This document shows positions 60,785-64,000 of a DNA stretch of 64,000 nt, piece after piece. Both the position numbers and the translations under genes were made by a program. Under the pieces are notes generated by a model. The model had not been told where the DNA came from. It ran no database searches and saw only the letters and a program-made list of their open reading frames with translations. The stretch's first letter is position 1; every line of letters begins with the position of its first letter. Source of the DNA: Acanthaster planci (taxonomy: Eukaryota; Echinodermata; Asteroidea; Valvatida; Acanthasteridae); contig NW_019091404.1 of the NCBI RefSeq assembly GCF_001949145.1, positions 651,047-715,046 of the forward strand, written 5' to 3'.

Positions 60785-63700
60785 GGTGAATGGGAAAGGG
60801 GCCAACAGCCCCCCTTTTTCTCCCTCAATCACAGAGACACACCCCCGCAAGATAGCTGGCGGCCAGAGTCGTCAAATGCCAAAAACACGGCTAAGCACTT
60901 CAATCAAAATTCAACAAACCACTGTCCATCCACTCATTAATGCAGCAAAAAAAGAGGCAAATGAGAAGTGAATCCAAGCATCCAAGCAAGGCTCCAGCAG
61001 TTCCGCTTTCACTTACACGGCTGCAGATGATGCCTCACTGGAATTGAAAATGACCACCCCCTAGATGCAGACCGAACCATTCTCTTGCTGCCATGGAGAT
61101 ACCAAGCAACTACCAGCATCCAGCCACTGGACTGTCACCATTTTAAAGATTGGGGATGTTCAGCTCAACCAGCTTCAAGAATGGACTGCATATTACACAC
61201 AGCAACATTTCCAATTGTGACTGCTTGAATGATGTCATACAACACACTTGTGTTCAGAAACCTGGCATCACGCCCTCATAGAATGCTCCAACGTGACTAA
61301 TATTTTGAACATAAAAGCAGGGGTCCTTTCTGGGACCTACTGCAGAGACTACAATTTACAAGTAGTAGTTACATGTAAGTGGTTTTGTGTATGTTCATTG
61401 TACCTGCATGAATAATAGCAAAAGCGCAGAGCCTGTTGTACCAGCAGAATGTTACAGGCAAACTGACAGGCCAGGACAATACAGAGGCAATTGACTCTGT
61501 CCTTGGCAATAAAGTGTGGACAAACATCCACCTCTGTAGATAGTAAAATACATAAACAGCACTTGCTTTTCCATGAATTTGAAACTGATCTTTGGAATTT
61601 CGGATCATGCATAATGCTGGTTTGTGAGTCATTGATGGACTTTTTTCCGTACTGTACTACCATCACAATCGAAGTTACACATCGCTGGCTGTTCTCTCAC
61701 CTCATGCGGTATTGGATAATTACAAATTAACAAGAAAATGTGTTGTGGTCTTAAAATTACAAATTGCATGTAGGTAAATGTTTCACTTACAACTTTACAG
61801 CTTGATAGTCGCCCTATACATACAAAACAGACAGCCCTCACTTCTGTGTAACCTTTTTTTAATGATAGAAAGACAGCACTAAATCCATGAAGCATGAACT
61901 CACTGGGAAATTTAGTCACAACAGACAAAACATCTTTCACTTTCACTGAAATATACAGCCGCTTGCCCTTCGTTTGCCCTAGAATTCACTAGGGAATAAT
62001 CACCCTTTCCCAGGAAACTTCCGGGCTTTTGAGGGGGAAAAAATGGTAAAGAAATAGCATACTTTGGCAAATACAATTGCAAGCCATCACTGCAATGGCA
62101 CTGCACTGCACTTGAGCACAGGTGCCGGTGCAAGTGTAATGCCTTTTTGACCAATCAGGTGCTGTGAGTTGTCTAGCTTTTCTGCATCAGTCCTATGAAA
62201 GTCCTGGATGGCCCAGTATAAATTAAAAGGGAAGAGGGCAAAACTGGAAACAAAAATCCAAACACATGAGCTGGACATGTCTATATATGCTCATAATGGT
62301 GAACATGTCTGTACTGAAAGTAATACAATACCTTGTTAAGAGTAGAGAAACAGGAAAAAACATGATATCCCCCATTTGCAAAGAAAAAAGTGAAATATGG
62401 GCTGTTTACCCGTCTGGATCCACTCACATACGAGTACACATATTTGGCAAAATAAAATCTGAAAAAAACTTCGAACCAACAGACACCTGTTAAGTCATAC
62501 ACGGTCACTTTAACAGAAAATCCCTCTGGCAACATTTCTGCTCCCAAAGGCCAAATCCTACGCCACCAACACATCCATCCCCGTGTTTACCATTCATTTA
62601 CCTCCTCTTCTTGTCTTTGGGGCCTCTGAATAACAGGGCCCATGTCGTCAACTCGCTGACGACAGGGGGCAAGTTTGGCTGCAGATGCTAGGTGGTAAAC
62701 TCAATTTTCACTTGTCAGTGCCAAAGGCAGAGGCAGACAAATTAGATCAGCGTGGGGGGGGGGAAGAGGACGAGACGTGTCATTACCACAGGGAAAGTAA
62801 AAAAGACTGACGATGATGATTCAGGGCTTGATCTTGGTGATGAACAGAAGAAAGTGTGTATCCATATCGGGAATGGAGAGAAGATGGAGAGCGATTCAGC
62901 ATACAACAAAAACCGGCTTCCAACCTCAGAGCTACCAAACTCAAAATATTGCATCACCTGCACAAATACATCACTGCACTTATGACCCAACTTACAGTTG
63001 ATGTACCATAAAATGCTACCGTCCCTATACATGACGCGCTTTCATTTTTTGCCTCCAGTGCCTTGCTAGAGTTTTCAGTTTTGCATCACATTTTGAAATG
63101 ACATCCAACTCCCAACATTCCCATTCATAAATTTTGGACTGAAGCTACAAAATGTTCTCAAAGGTTCAACAGCAGGATGACCGGGGGTGAGATTGACCAA
63201 TGATAAAAATAGCTGAAAACAGCTGGAAAAAAGCATGAAGAAGCTGAACTGTGAAAATCTCCGACAAAAACTTTTGTACACAGCCAGTGAGGAAAAAAAA
63301 GCTGAACTCCAAAACAAAAAAAGCTGAAATCAGCCAGAAAGATGAGAAATCTCACCCCTGTATGAAAGGTAGCACCTGTATTTTACTGAATGAACTTGAA
63401 GTTTGGCAACACATCAGGAGGAGAGTGCAGGAAAACAACAACAAGGGCCACCTTAAGGAACTAAACTGAAAGATCATAAGCCAACTCCACTTCATGGATA
63501 TCATTTGCAGAACACAAGCAAAACATGCAAGATGTAGAATCCATAACAACCTTCCTTGTCAGACTTCAACCACTAATAATCATCTTGAGGAAATTCCTTT
63601 TGTCCACTTATGCCATTTAATAGACCAATCCATTAAGTCCCATCCCATCATAGGACCTGCCACAAGTGGAGACACGCTCCTCAAGAAGTACATTCCCGTG

Positions 63701-63944
63701 GGGGGGGGGGATAAACTGGGATAATGCATGAACTCGCTGCGAAGCACTGGAGCTTTTATTTTCTCAGCAATAAATTTTGTGCATGATACAAAATTTCACA
63801 TTTTGTGTGGGGAAATTTCTTGGATGTAGTATTCACCAGCAAATCAAGACAAAGTGTACGTGGAGATCCTAAGGTACTTCCTCAAAACAACAAAAGTAAA
63901 GAAATCAACATTAAAAAAAACTTGAGAAATAAATATGTACTCAC
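60785..63944 (-). other. Region upstream of RapGAP exon 1
   Basis: It must hold the 5' UTR and promoter of the exon-1 transcript and is intron for longer transcripts. The cassette-exon candidate at 62602-62655 is inside. GCTGCCATGGAGATACC near 61087 resembles half an X-box. There is a G10 run near 62755 and another at about 63700. No clear TATA box or CpG island was seen. Confidence 0.4.
62602..62655 (-). CDS. Candidate RapGAP cassette exon
   Basis: A 54-nt segment between CCCCTGTCGTCAG and GTAAAT is open in the frame needed to join exon 2 (ELTTWALLFRGPKDKKR). It is a multiple of three, enters and leaves in phase 2 and ends in a basic run. A second donor (GTAAAC) follows 11 bases later. No homology recognised. 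Confidence 0.3.
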
Positions 63945-63971
63945 TTGTAGCTGGACAGCCCCGAGTTCTGC
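63945..63971 (-). CDS. Candidate upstream RapGAP micro-exon
   Basis: A 27-nt segment between acceptor TTTTCTGCAG and donor GTGAGT encodes QNSGLSSY and leaves in phase 2, the phase exon 2 requires. Both splice sites are close to consensus. If real, the gene extends past the right edge and uses an N-terminus alternative to exon 1. Confidence 0.45.
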
Positions 63972-64000
63972 CTGCAGAAAATGAAAGAAATGAAAAATGG

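Noticed and set aside
1-64000. CRISPR array, bacterial operon, rRNA, tRNA, viral genes
   Set aside because: None seen. Exon-intron structure with GT-AG sites and RAP1GAP homology shows animal nuclear DNA, and no tRNA cloverleaf, viral gene or regularly spaced repeat was recognised.

Overview
The window is animal (metazoan) genomic DNA. It has spliced genes with GT-AG introns, one intron of about 38 kb, short non-autonomous DNA transposons and no bacterial-style operons. AT-rich non-coding DNA, frequent TACATGTA motifs and low repeat density suggest a marine invertebrate; an amphioxus-like or other deuterostome is a guess. I cannot name the species.

Layout. (1) 1-3520, plus strand: a TATA-box promoter drives a single-exon gene for a 1065-residue type I membrane protein. 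It has a signal peptide, two Ig-like domains, a very long Ser/Thr-rich mucin stalk, one transmembrane helix and a 47-residue tail. The stalk is built from seven 63-residue (189-bp) units, each made of three 21-residue sub-repeats. (2) 3521-9714: convergent intergenic DNA with no gene I can support. (3) 9715 to beyond the right edge, minus strand: a Rap GTPase-activating protein gene of the RAP1GAP type. I rebuilt 20 coding exons by hand. All phases agree and together they give 2289 nt (762 residues plus stop). The protein has a basic N-terminus, a GoLoco motif (Galpha-i/o binding), the RapGAP domain with its catalytic Asn in [12 protein letters not shown], a Ser-rich tail and a C-terminal coiled coil. 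Three further exon candidates (48.9, 62.6 and 63.9 kb) have the phase needed to join the same second exon, so several N-termini and promoters are likely.

The long intron (22693-60728) and its neighbours hold at least four foldback or MITE-type elements: Tc1/mariner-like at 29.9 and 56.8 kb, hAT-like at 50.5-51.1 kb and a 59-bp TTAA-ended foldback at 58.4 kb. A perfect 26-bp inverted repeat with a 3-nt loop lies in intron 10. Several islands dense in transcription-factor-like sites (POU-like at 40.3 kb, X-box at 54.5 kb, homeodomain TAATTA cluster at 55.65-56.02 kb) look like candidate enhancers.

The two genes have no obvious shared pathway: one looks like a surface recognition or adhesion receptor, the other couples heterotrimeric Gi/o signalling to Rap inactivation. 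I found no rRNA, tRNA, CRISPR array, viral gene or clearly new multi-gene system. The most unusual items are the higher-order repeat stalk, the RapGAP coiled-coil tail with its set of candidate N-terminal exons, and the perfect intronic hairpin.
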